Assembly (NCBI GenBank): GCA_038236965.1
Contig: JBBRZF010000020.1
Coordinates: 1-31,555, forward strand
Source of the DNA: JBBRZF01 sp038236965
GTDB lineage: Bacteria; Acidobacteriota; Terriglobia; Terriglobales; Acidobacteriaceae
DNA: 31,555 nucleotides
Direction of reading: 5' to 3'
Position 1 is the stretch's first letter, and each line of letters starts with the position of its first letter. Below the pieces are notes generated by a model. That model saw nothing but the letters and a program-made list of their open reading frames with translations. It did not search any database and was not told the origin of the DNA. This document shows positions 13,606-22,471 of this stretch, one piece after another. A program made the position numbers and the translations under genes.

Positions 13606-14676
13606 TTAGATCTTCTTGAACAACTCCGCCCTCGGATCTTCCGGCTGCAGCTTTTCCAGCTTCTGCCAGAGTTCGCGGGCTTCTACATTCGGAACTTCCG
13701 GGACGACGATCTTGATCTTCACGATCTGGTCTCCAGTCGTGCCTTCCTTGGTTGCGGACTTCACGCCCTTCTCACGCATACGGAGCTTCTGTCCGCTCTG
13801 CGTTCCTTGCGGAATGCGCAGTTGCGCGCGTCCATCGATGGTCGGCACTTCCACCTTGGCTCCCAGCGCCGCTTCCCAGGGCATGATCGGGACTGTGACG
13901 TGGATATCGTCGCCTTCGCGATGGAATACCGGATTCGTGCCCACGTTGATGATCAGGTACATATCGCCGTTCGAGCCGCCGCGATCGCCGTGATTACCGC
14001 GTCCCGCCAGACGTATGCGCTGACCGTCGCGCGTGCCCGCCTTCAGGTTCACCTGGATGGCATCCGTGCGCATCACCCCCCGCGCGTCCGGACGCTGTAT
14101 GTTGAACGTCATCTTGCTGCCGCGGATCGCGTCCCAGAAGTTGACGTTCACCTTGTACTCCACATCCGTGCCCGGCATCGGCCCCACCGGCTCCTGCGGC
14201 ATCCCCCCGCCAAAGATGCCGGAGAAGATGTCGCGGAATCCTCCGCCGCCTTTGCCGCCCTGCTGCTGCGCTTGTCCGAAATCGAAATTGCTGAAGTCGA
14301 ACGGTACTTCCTGGCCGCCGCGTCCGCCCGTGGAATATCCACCACCCGGATATCCGCCGCCGAAACCACCAGCGCCGAAGCCTTCGCCGCCGGGGTTTCT
14401 GCCGGCCTGCGCATAAGCTTCCGCCGTCGCCGGATCGATGTTGTCGGAATAAAACCCGAGCTGGTCGTAGATCTTCCGCTTCTTGGGGTCGCTAAGAGTG
14501 TCGTTGGCTTCCGAGATCTGTTTGAATTTCTCTTCCGCCGACTTGTTCCCGGGATTGACGTCGGGATGATGCTTGCGCGCAAGCTTGCGGAAGGCCTTGC
14601 GAATCTCGTCCGCCGTGGCCGTCTTCTTGACTCCAAGAAGTGCGTAGTAGTCGGGTTGTTTGGTCTGCGTCGCCAT
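13606..14676 (-). CDS. dnaJ: DnaJ-family co-chaperone without zinc finger (class B)
   Basis: A 356-residue Hsp40. The J domain (residues 9-75) carries the HPD motif at 37-39, which triggers DnaK ATP hydrolysis. A Gly/Phe-rich region follows at about 92-155 (GGFGGGYPGGGYSTGGRGG). The C-terminal peptide-binding domains span about 168-350 (DVEYKVNVNFWDAIRGSK, then VTVPIMPWEAALGAKVEVPT). There is no CxxCxGxG zinc finger, so it is CbpA-like (class B), not canonical DnaJ. ATG 14676 directly abuts the TAA of the 60-aa gene upstream, which implies coupled translation. It lies between dnaK and hspR in the same operon. No grpE is present in the window. Confidence 0.93.
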   Translation of the reverse strand: MATQTKQPDYYALLGVKKTATADEIRKAFRKLARKHHPDVNPGNKSAEEKFKQISEANDTLSDPKKRKIYDQLGFYSDNIDPATAEAYAQAGRNPGGEGFGAGGFGGGYPGGGYSTGGRGGQEVPFDFSNFDFGQAQQQGGKGGGGFRDIFSGIFGGGMPQEPVGPMPGTDVEYKVNVNFWDAIRGSKMTFNIQRPDARGVMRTDAIQVNLKAGTRDGQRIRLAGRGNHGDRGGSNGDMYLIINVGTNPVFHREGDDIHVTVPIMPWEAALGAKVEVPTIDGRAQLRIPQGTQSGQKLRMREKGVKSATKEGTTGDQIVKIKIVVPEVPNVEARELWQKLEKLQPEDPRAELFKKI

Positions 14677-14859
14677 TTAGTTGATCGTTGTCTTCATTTC
14701 TTCATCGATGGGCAACAGTACCGAGCGAGTGAGCGGGGGAGCGTCGGTTTGAATCTCGACGTTCTCAATCCCGTTTCGTGTCGGTGTTAACAGATACCAC
14801 TCTCCCTCGTCTTGAATAAAGCTCAAAAAATATGACTGGCCGTTTACTTCGAAATCCAC
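14677..14859 (-). CDS. 60-aa unknown protein between dnaK and dnaJ
   Basis: A small acidic protein that I do not recognise. It reads as two or three beta strands (MDFEVNGQSYFLSFI, EGEWYLLTP, then ENVEIQTD) and a short C-terminal tail (LLPIDEEMKTTIN). There is no signal peptide or membrane segment. Its TAA touches the ATG of dnaJ, so it is translated with it and is part of the heat-shock operon. The tight packing and codon use like the neighbours argue that it is real. A role as a chaperone accessory is suggested only by position. Confidence 0.7.
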   Translation of the reverse strand: MDFEVNGQSYFLSFIQDEGEWYLLTPTRNGIENVEIQTDAPPLTRSVLLPIDEEMKTTIN

Positions 14860-14923
14860 AGTTGTGACCTCTGGATGAGCTGGCAGCGATCAGCCGTCAA
14901 CTATCGTCGAATGGCGACCCTCA

Positions 14924-14976
14924 GCGGCCAAAGCCGCGTTGCTGGTGCGCCGTTACGGCACGACTAAAGTCGTGTC
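14924..14976. repeat. REP-like hairpin pair in the dnaK-orf60 gap
   Basis: GCGGC-CAAA-GCCGC (14924-14937) and CACGAC-TAAA-GTCGTG (14959-14974, extended by G-C and G-U pairs) sit 21 bases apart. Such CACGAC/GTCGTG hairpins recur between genes in Acidobacteria. They could stabilise or attenuate the mRNA between dnaK and dnaJ. Confidence 0.6.
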
Positions 14977-15002
14977 CTGATACAAACCCGCTTACGTAAG
15001 TA

Positions 15003-15026
15003 AGGGGCGCACTCGCGTACGCCCCT
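15003..15026 (-). terminator. Possible attenuator hairpin after dnaK
   Basis: AGGGGCG and CGCCCCT form a 7-bp stem with a 10-base loop, 22 bases past the dnaK stop. There is only TTACTT, not a true T-run, so partial termination inside the operon is more likely than full termination. Confidence 0.45.
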
Positions 15027-15047
15027 CGATCTCAACTGACGAGCTCG

Positions 15048-16976
<1,929 letters not shown>

Positions 16977-17104
16977 TGGATCCTGCCTTCTGCGTGATTG
17001 TGCTAGTTGATTCTGAACTTTGCGCGGCGATTGCCGCGTCGTCTGAGAGCTAAACCTTTGTTTCTGAGCACTTTGTGCTTCTACTCCGTCTTAACTACAG
17101 GGCC

Positions 17105-17133
17105 ATGATAGAAGTTGAGTGTATCACTGTCAA
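17105..17133 (-). promoter_or_regulatory. Sigma-70 promoter of the dnaK operon
   Basis: On the minus strand TTGACA (17133-17128) and TATCAT (17110-17105) are separated by exactly 17 bases. The transcript would start near 17098 and carry a leader of about 120 bases to the dnaK ATG. Confidence 0.75.
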
Positions 17134-17134
17134 G
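17114..17134. promoter_or_regulatory. HAIR-like HspR operator
   Basis: GTTGAGT-N7-TGTCAAG matches the HspR inverted repeat CTTGAGT-N7-ACTCAAG at 11 of 14 positions with exact spacing. It covers the -35 element and spacer of the dnaK promoter, so binding would block RNA polymerase. Confidence 0.65.
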
Positions 17135-17302
17135 TTTTTAGATGCAAGGAAACGATAAGAAGTCGCACGGGTTTAGAGAGAAATCGGATGGGCAGGTTAC
17201 TAGAGTTTGTTCGATTCTGGAACAACTCGCGACCAGAAATTGTTCACCGTGTCGCTTCCGGAAACTACTGCCAAGGTGAACTGACCTTTGCTCTGCACAT
17301 AG

Positions 17303-17330
17303 AAAAAGCTCCGGTCACCCGGAGCTTTTT
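17303..17330. terminator. Bidirectional rho-independent terminator
   Basis: A 12-bp perfect stem (AAAAAGCTCCGG / CCGGAGCTTTTT) with loop TCAC and T-runs on both strands. It ends the minus-strand DUF4412-like gene at 17353. Confidence 0.9.
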
Positions 17331-17352
17331 TGTTGGTCGCAAAACGAGTTGG

Positions 17353-18006
17353 CTAATTTTCATCGCCGCTCGGCGGACGCATGCCGCGCATCATGTTGCT
17401 CATGTCCATCTTCTGGTAGCCCGCGGGGATCTGGAAAAGGCTGGCTGCTTGCGGCCCTTCCTTCAGGTTGCGGAACTCGATGAGTGTGCCATCGGCCATA
17501 AGAGTCTTGATGGGGATGTGGCTGGATTTGTCGATCCAGACGGTGCGCGCAACGCCCTGGGTGCCGGCCTTGGGAGTGAATTCCCATTTGTCGCACATGC
17601 GGCCATTCACCATCTCGCTGCCAAGCTTGTTGCAGGTCACGTCCTTATCGGCGGCGCAAGGGTTGCTGGCATCGTACTGCTTGACGTCCGGCATGCGCTG
17701 TTTTCCCATCGGCATCTTGTTCATGTCCATTTCCATGTACATCTTTTGTTGCGGCATGAGCTGGTCCATCACGTTACGATCAACGTCGATGATGGAGATG
17801 ACCTGCTGTCCTGCGGCGTTCATTTCCATGCGAATCTTGTTGCCGCCAAAATAATATTTTCCGGTCATAGGTTCGCCACCGTGTTTACCGCCGGGCGTCA
17901 TTACCATGTCGGCGGAAAACTGGAGGGGCATTTGAGCAACGGCGATTGCGCCAAGAAGCAACAGGACGGCGCAAAGGGTGGCGAAGGCTGCTGTACGGAT
18001 TTTCAC
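17353..18006 (-). CDS. Secreted DUF4412-like protein
   Basis: A 217-residue exported protein. The signal peptide is clear (residues about 1-25, AFATLCAVLLLLGAIAVAQ). The mature part opens with FSADMVMTPGGK, GKYYFGGNKIRMEMN and IIDVDRNVMDQLMPQQKMYMEM, the pattern of DUF4412-type proteins. It has many Met residues (MEMDMNKMPMGKQRM, then MDMSNMMRGMRPP). A pair of Cys (NPCAADKDVTC) and a further Cys before DKWEF may form disulfides. The Met richness could bind copper, but that is inference. GTG 18006 has AGGAGA at proper spacing; the longer TTG start at 18024 does not. It is monocistronic and ends in a strong terminator. Confidence 0.78.
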   Translation of the reverse strand: MKIRTAAFATLCAVLLLLGAIAVAQMPLQFSADMVMTPGGKHGGEPMTGKYYFGGNKIRMEMNAAGQQVISIIDVDRNVMDQLMPQQKMYMEMDMNKMPMGKQRMPDVKQYDASNPCAADKDVTCNKLGSEMVNGRMCDKWEFTPKAGTQGVARTVWIDKSSHIPIKTLMADGTLIEFRNLKEGPQAASLFQIPAGYQKMDMSNMMRGMRPPSGDEN

Positions 18007-18126
18007 AGGGCTCTCCTGGGACAATCAATTGAACGGCGGTGCGACTCGCCGAACATGATAGTCCGTTCGCGCGGAATGGGAAGTTGCTAATTGGGTAATT
18101 GGTGAGTTGGTAACCGAAGAAGGCGG

Positions 18127-18852
18127 TCAGTCGTAGCGTTCGTAAACGATCTGTTTCCTGTCCCAGCCAAGCTGGGTTTTTAGCAGGTCGCGATTGGCGC
18201 TGACCATGGCGTTCAGTCCGCAAATGTAGGCTTCCATATCTTTGCGTTCGCCGACGATCTCGCGCACGTGGTCTTGCACATATCCTCGCGCGCCCCGCCA
18301 GTCGGCGTCGGCGCGGCTCAGGGTGACGATGTAGTGGAATCTCGGATTTTCAGCGGCGATGCGTTCGAACTCTTCGCGATAGTAAATGTCCTGCGGATAG
18401 CGGGTTCCGTAGACGAGCCAGAAATGGTGTCCCTGCGAGCGCGAAGGGTCGGCAAACAGCCATTGCGCCATTCCGCGAAACGGAGCGATGCCGGTTCCGG
18501 TCGCGATGAAGATGGAGTCGTGACGTGGTTCGCGCAAGACGAAGTGTCCGTGCGGGCCGTGCAGATGGACCTCGTCCCCCTCGTTCATGTCGCACAAGTA
18601 GTTCGACATAAAGCCTTCGTCCACGCGGTTGAGGCAGAGGTCGAACGTATTATCGCCGCGCGGAGGCGAGGCGATGGAGTAGGCGCGTGTGATCTCTTTC
18701 CCGTCGGGCTTGGGTTCGCGCACGGAGAGGAATTGTCCCGGCAGGAAATCAAAGCGCTCGATGTCGCAAATCTCGAATTCGAGATGCTTAGTGCGATCGG
18801 AAAGGATGATGCCACGCTTGAGCCGCGCCGTATGTATGCCGCGTTCAACCAA
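18127..18852 (-). CDS. Ferredoxin/flavodoxin-NADP reductase-like flavoprotein
   Basis: A protein of about 241 residues of the ferredoxin-NADP reductase family. The FAD domain shows FLPGQFLSVREP and the flavin-binding RAYSIASPP. The NAD(P) domain has the GTGIAPFRGMAQWL loop, YGTRYPQDIYYREEF and the C-terminal EAYICGL motif, and it ends in an aromatic-acidic tail (IVYERYD). It moves electrons between NAD(P)H and a protein carrier in the cytoplasm; direction and partner are unknown. There is no [2Fe-2S] domain. The start is uncertain: TTG 18852 has GGAGGCAGGCGG upstream, while the frame is open to 18930 without support. It is divergent from the amidohydrolase gene. Confidence 0.85.
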   Translation of the reverse strand: MVERGIHTARLKRGIILSDRTKHLEFEICDIERFDFLPGQFLSVREPKPDGKEITRAYSIASPPRGDNTFDLCLNRVDEGFMSNYLCDMNEGDEVHLHGPHGHFVLREPRHDSIFIATGTGIAPFRGMAQWLFADPSRSQGHHFWLVYGTRYPQDIYYREEFERIAAENPRFHYIVTLSRADADWRGARGYVQDHVREIVGERKDMEAYICGLNAMVSANRDLLKTQLGWDRKQIVYERYD

Positions 18853-18942
18853 GATTGCCGCCTGCCTCCACAAAGATATGCACAATTGTAAATGGTGCTG
18901 CTTAACAGGCGAACCACGCCTTGATATCAAGAAGGCATGAAC

Positions 18943-20210
18943 ATGTATGCCCGCAAACCGCTTCGAATGTTTTGCCTGCTAATGATATGGATGACGTCGG
19001 TATGTGTATCGGCGCAGGTCATCGCCATAAAAGCCGGGCGCCTGCTCGATCCGGCGGGCGACACGGTAATGTTGAAACAAGTCATCCTCGTCGAAGACGG
19101 AAAGATCACCGCCGTGGGCTCGAATCTTGCGATTCCCCCGGGGGCACAGGTCATCGACCTCCCTGGGCAGACAGTGATGCCGGGCCTGGTGGACGCTCAC
19201 ACGCATCTTTGCGCCAGCGTGGACGCGAAGTGGGACCTCGGCGATTTCTGGATCATGGCATTGCAGCGCCGTGCGGGGTTCCGCGCCATTCAAGGCGCGC
19301 AACACGCTCGCGAAATGCTGGACGCGGGATTCACCACCGTACGCGACGTCGGCAACTCGGGCGACTATCTGGATGCGGATCTGGAAAAAGCTGTGCGCTT
19401 CGGAGTGGTGCCGGGGCCGACCATCCTCTTCGCGGGACGCATCATTGCGCCCTTTGGCGGCCAGTTCTGGGACACCCCGGCGGAAAAGAAACTGCTCGAT
19501 AACGCCGAATATTATTTCGCCGATTCGCACGACGAAATGCGCAAAGCCATACGCGAAAATATCTATTGGGGCGCAAAGGTCATCAAGATCGTCGTAGACG
19601 GACAAAAGTACAGCTACACTCCGACGACATTCGCTTCATCGTGGAAGAAGCCGCTCATGCCGGAGTGAAGATTGCAGCGCACGTTCAGACCGAGCGCGGC
19701 GCCCGAGCGGCGATCGAGGCGGGAGTAGCCTCCATTGAGCATGCCTGGACCGTAACAGACGAAGACCTGGCGTTGGCCAAAAAGAATAACGTGGTGCTGG
19801 TCAGCACCGACTTCACGGAAAAGGTCCTGCGCGCGAACGGCATGGACGAAGCGACTGCGCGCGCCGTACACAAGAAGCGAGTGGAGCGTCTGCGTCGCGC
19901 AATCCAGGCGGGAGTCACTGTCGTATTCGGAACCGACATCATGATTGACCTGAAGGGCGAAACGCGCGGAACGCTGGCCATCGAGTACATCGATAGCTTT
20001 GTGGAGGCCGGAGTTCCTGCCATGCAAATATTGAAGGCTATGACCACGGATGCGGTGCGCCTGCTGGGCGTGGAGAGCGAGCGCGGAGCCATCAAGCCCG
20101 GCATGGCCGCGGACCTGATCGCGGTAACAGGAAATCCCCAGGAAAACATACAGGCGCTGAAGTCCGTTGCGTTTGTCATGAAGAATGGCGCGGTGGTAAA
20201 GGGGAAGTAG
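18943..20210 (+). pseudogene. Secreted amidohydrolase, broken by a 1-base frameshift
   Basis: Two overlapping frames together give one amidohydrolase. Frame 1 (18943-19668) has a signal peptide, the metal-binding DAHTH (His86, His88), TTVRDVGNSGDY and the Lys-containing GAKVIKIVVDG. After SYTP it derails into a short wrong tail. Frame 2 continues from about 19623 with DDIRFIVEEAAHAGVKIAAHVQ (third His), SIEHAW (fourth His), TVVFGTDIM (Asp) and GAIKPGMAADLIAV. All metal ligands of the family are present once one base is restored in the Pro codon near 19621; the result would be 422 residues, normal for exported imidazolonepropionase-like amidohydrolases. ATG 18943 has AAGAAGG at good spacing. 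A sequencing error is as likely as a true null allele. Confidence 0.87.
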
Positions 20211-20234
20211 CCCTGTCGCGGACTTCCCCGAAGC

Positions 20235-20264
20235 TTTCCACACCCCCGTCCCATCTGATATAAC
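20235..20264 (+). promoter_or_regulatory. Likely promoter of hpf
   Basis: An extended -10 (TGATATAAC, 20256-20264) lies 18 bases from a TTTCCA -35-like hexamer (20235-20240). It would give a leader of about 140 bases to hpf. Confidence 0.5.
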
Positions 20265-20358
20265 CATCGCCCGGGCTCCCAATGTGCATCTGGGAGAGGG
20301 AGGGGAACCGAAACGGTCCCGCCCAGTACGGACGGTCCCGCAATTCGGCTACCCGCGA

Positions 20359-20393
20359 GAGATTTCCTGCCGATAGCATTAACAGGAAATCTC
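20359..20393 (+). promoter_or_regulatory. Leader hairpin just before the hpf ribosome binding site
   Basis: GAGATTTCCTG and CAGGAAATCTC form a perfect 11-bp stem with a 13-base loop, ending 7 bases before the strong AGGAGGGG (20401-20408). It is placed to affect translation or mRNA stability. Confidence 0.55.
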
Positions 20394-20413
20394 CGGAAAT
20401 AGGAGGGGAGCTA

Positions 20414-21007
20414 ATGAACGTGGAATACACCGGTCGTCAGTTCGAAATCACTCCCACCGTACGTAGAGAAGTTGAAGCAGGCCTGAACAAACTGGCCCCG
20501 ATCCTCGGGGACACCTTCAAGACCAAAGTCATCCTTACCTCGGAGCGGCAGCGCCGAATCGCAGAAATCACCGTGACGCGCCGCAAACAGCCCATCGTCG
20601 GATTAGCCGAATCGGCAGACATGTTCGCGGCTATTGGCGCCGCGCTCGACCATATCGAGAAGCAGGCGTTGAAGAGCAATGGCCGTAAACGCGATACCAA
20701 GCGCGTGACCAAATCGAAATGGAAGAGCGAAGAGCCCGCCGAGACTGAGAACACGCTGGGCGTGGGCGCCACCAAAAAGGCCGCAGTGCCGGTCATCGTT
20801 CATAAATTCCCATCCGTGGCTCGCACCACCGAGGCACATCTGGTCAAATCGCCAGATGCCATGGCGCTGCGCCCGATGACCATCGAAGAAGCTATCAAAG
20901 AGTGCGAATTCCGCGACCGCGAAGTCTTCGTCTTCCGCGACAAGAAGGGCGACGTGAAGGTGCTCCATCGCAAAAAAGACGGCAAACTGGAATTGATCGA
21001 GACCTAG
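20414..21007 (+). CDS. hpf: Ribosome hibernation-promoting factor, long form
   Basis: A 197-residue long HPF. The N-terminal domain (residues 1-100) has the HPF/YfiA fold: MNVEYTGRQFEITPTVRREVE, then EITVTRRKQPIVGLAESADMFAAIGAALDHIEKQ. A basic linker (GRKRDTKRVTKSKWK) follows. The C-terminal domain (about residues 140-197) reads RPMTIEEAIKECEF, FVFRDKKGDVKVLHRKKDG, the dimerisation module that lets long HPF form 100S ribosome dimers. It shuts down idle ribosomes in slow growth. The start ATG 20414 has AGGAGGGG. It is the first gene before rapZ, echoing the hpf-rapZ pairing in rpoN operons of other bacteria, although no rpoN is seen here. Confidence 0.95.
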   Translation: MNVEYTGRQFEITPTVRREVEAGLNKLAPILGDTFKTKVILTSERQRRIAEITVTRRKQPIVGLAESADMFAAIGAALDHIEKQALKSNGRKRDTKRVTKSKWKSEEPAETENTLGVGATKKAAVPVIVHKFPSVARTTEAHLVKSPDAMALRPMTIEEAIKECEFRDREVFVFRDKKGDVKVLHRKKDGKLELIET

Positions 21008-21028
21008 ACCGCGCCGTCGAATGAACCG

Positions 21029-21058
21029 AAAAGGGCATCGCTTTGGCGATGTCCTTTT
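21029..21058 (+). terminator. Terminator between hpf and rapZ
   Basis: A 13-bp stem (AAAAGGGCATCGC / GCGATGTCCTTTT, one G-U pair) with loop TTTG, ending in TTTT. It would separate hpf from rapZ transcription, at least in part. Confidence 0.8.
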
Positions 21059-21135
21059 ACCTTTTATTACTAAGGGACGGCAAATCAGCTTGATACGATG
21101 TTTCCACGGGCCAGCGCCTGCGATAGGATGCATGG

Positions 21136-22059
21136 ATGGTGTTACGCAAGACCGCCACGAAGATCGACCTGCAGAAGAAGCCGCTGCGCGTACGCCGCAC
21201 TCCGGTCGCCCGTCAATTGGTGATCATTACCGGGATCAGCGGCTCGGGCAAGGCGTCGGTACTTAAGGCTTTTGAGGACCTTGGCTACTATTGTGTCGAT
21301 AACCTGCCGGTCGATTTGATCCCGCACTTCGCCGACCTGCTGATGGAATCCGACCACACGCGCGCCGCCCTCGTCATGGATATCCGAGAAGGCCAGCGTC
21401 TGGACCAACTGCCAAAGATGGTTCGCTCCATCAAGCGCCGACTCGATACCAGGGTTCTTTACTTGGACGCGCAGGACTCGGTCCTGCTCCGACGATTCAG
21501 CGAAACGCGGCGTCCGCATCCGCTGGGAACGTCCTCTCCCGTACTGGCTTCCTTGAGCGATGAACGACAACGACTCGCTCCCATCAAGCGCATTGCCGAC
21601 ATCGTTATCGACACCTCGCGCTTCAACGTGCACGAATTGCGCGCCCACGTTCACGATGCCTTTCGCGAGGAGAAAAGCACTTCTAGATCCATCCTGGTTT
21701 CCTGCGTCAGTTTCGGCTTCAAGAACGGGCCACCCGACGACGCGGACCTGATGTTTGATGTGCGCTTCCTGCCCAATCCCCACTTCGTTCCCGAGCTGCG
21801 TCCTTACTCGGGGAAACACAGCAAGGTCGCCAATTACATCCGCTCTTTCCCGCAGACACAGGAATTCGTCAACCGAATCTCCGAACTTCTGGTGTACCTG
21901 CTGCCGCACTATCTTGAGGAAGGAAAGAGTTATCTCACCATCGCCTTCGGTTGCACGGGCGGGCAGCATCGTTCCGTGTTCATAGCCGAAGAGGTGAAGA
22001 AACGGTTGGCAAAGGCCAGTTACAGGGTCAAAGTTAGGCACCGCGATATCTCTCGCTGA
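21136..22059 (+). CDS. rapZ: RapZ-family RNase adapter / P-loop nucleotide-binding protein
   Basis: A 307-residue RapZ (YvcJ) family protein. Walker A is GISGSGKAS at 33-41, then LKAFEDLGYYCVDNLPVDLIP; a middle motif is YLDAQDSVLLRRFSETRRPHPL. The C-terminal domain has VSFGFKNGPPDDADLMFDVRFLPNPHF and SYLTIAFGCTGGQHRSV, the most conserved segment. In E. coli RapZ guides RNase E to the glmZ sRNA and controls GlmS and cell-wall precursor supply; elsewhere the role is less clear, with nucleotide binding and hydrolysis reported. The start is ATG 21136, after AGGA. It leads a long plus-strand run of envelope and housekeeping genes. Confidence 0.93.
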   Translation: MVLRKTATKIDLQKKPLRVRRTPVARQLVIITGISGSGKASVLKAFEDLGYYCVDNLPVDLIPHFADLLMESDHTRAALVMDIREGQRLDQLPKMVRSIKRRLDTRVLYLDAQDSVLLRRFSETRRPHPLGTSSPVLASLSDERQRLAPIKRIADIVIDTSRFNVHELRAHVHDAFREEKSTSRSILVSCVSFGFKNGPPDDADLMFDVRFLPNPHFVPELRPYSGKHSKVANYIRSFPQTQEFVNRISELLVYLLPHYLEEGKSYLTIAFGCTGGQHRSVFIAEEVKKRLAKASYRVKVRHRDISR

Positions 22060-22140
22060 GGTAGAAAAGAGATGCCAAATGTCGAATTCATTTCAGTCCG
22101 CGTTAAGGTTGTATTAATTAACTAATGCGGAAAAATTAAC

Positions 22141-22332
22141 ATGCCTTTCATGCACGCTAGGTTCTGCCCACAATGCGGAAGCACGGAGATCTATCCCTCC
22201 ATGCGACGCACTCTTGCGGACAAATTCCTGCGCCTGTTTGGCGCTCGTCCGTATCGCTGCCACGATTGCAACACCTCCCATCTCGGCTTTTCCGGAATGA
22301 AACATGCCGGACGTCAGAACGTAAACGTTTAG
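22141..22332 (+). CDS. 63-aa zinc-ribbon protein
   Basis: A small protein with a clean zinc-ribbon pair: CPQCGS (Cys9, Cys12) and CHDC (Cys40, Cys43). The basic linker between them (MRRTLADKFLRLFGARPYR) looks membrane-peripheral or nucleic-acid-binding. I do not recognise a named family; short CxxC...CxxC proteins of this kind are common in Acidobacteria. The Shine-Dalgarno is weak (GGAAA), and ATG 22150 is an alternative start. It lies between rapZ and the MsbA-like gene in the same direction. No function is offered beyond metal binding. Confidence 0.65.
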   Translation: MPFMHARFCPQCGSTEIYPSMRRTLADKFLRLFGARPYRCHDCNTSHLGFSGMKHAGRQNVNV

Positions 22333-22471
22333 CCCCCAATTTCCGCCCTAACCATTCTCTTCTCTATCGTTAAGCCTGTGCCCTCCGTTAGAATTGCAGC
22401 TTGAAGACTTCTCCCCACTTGCGACCTATCGAACGCGACTGCCTCCTCCAGAACGCTCAGGAGCAGGAGCA

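Noticed and set aside
13807..14790. 327-residue frame antisense to dnaJ
   Set aside because: It is the shadow of the dnaJ reading frame and shows no domain.
18920..18931. Palindrome CTTGATATCAAG before the amidohydrolase as an FNR site
   Set aside because: It lacks the four-base centre that separates FNR half-sites, and a 12-base palindrome can occur by chance.
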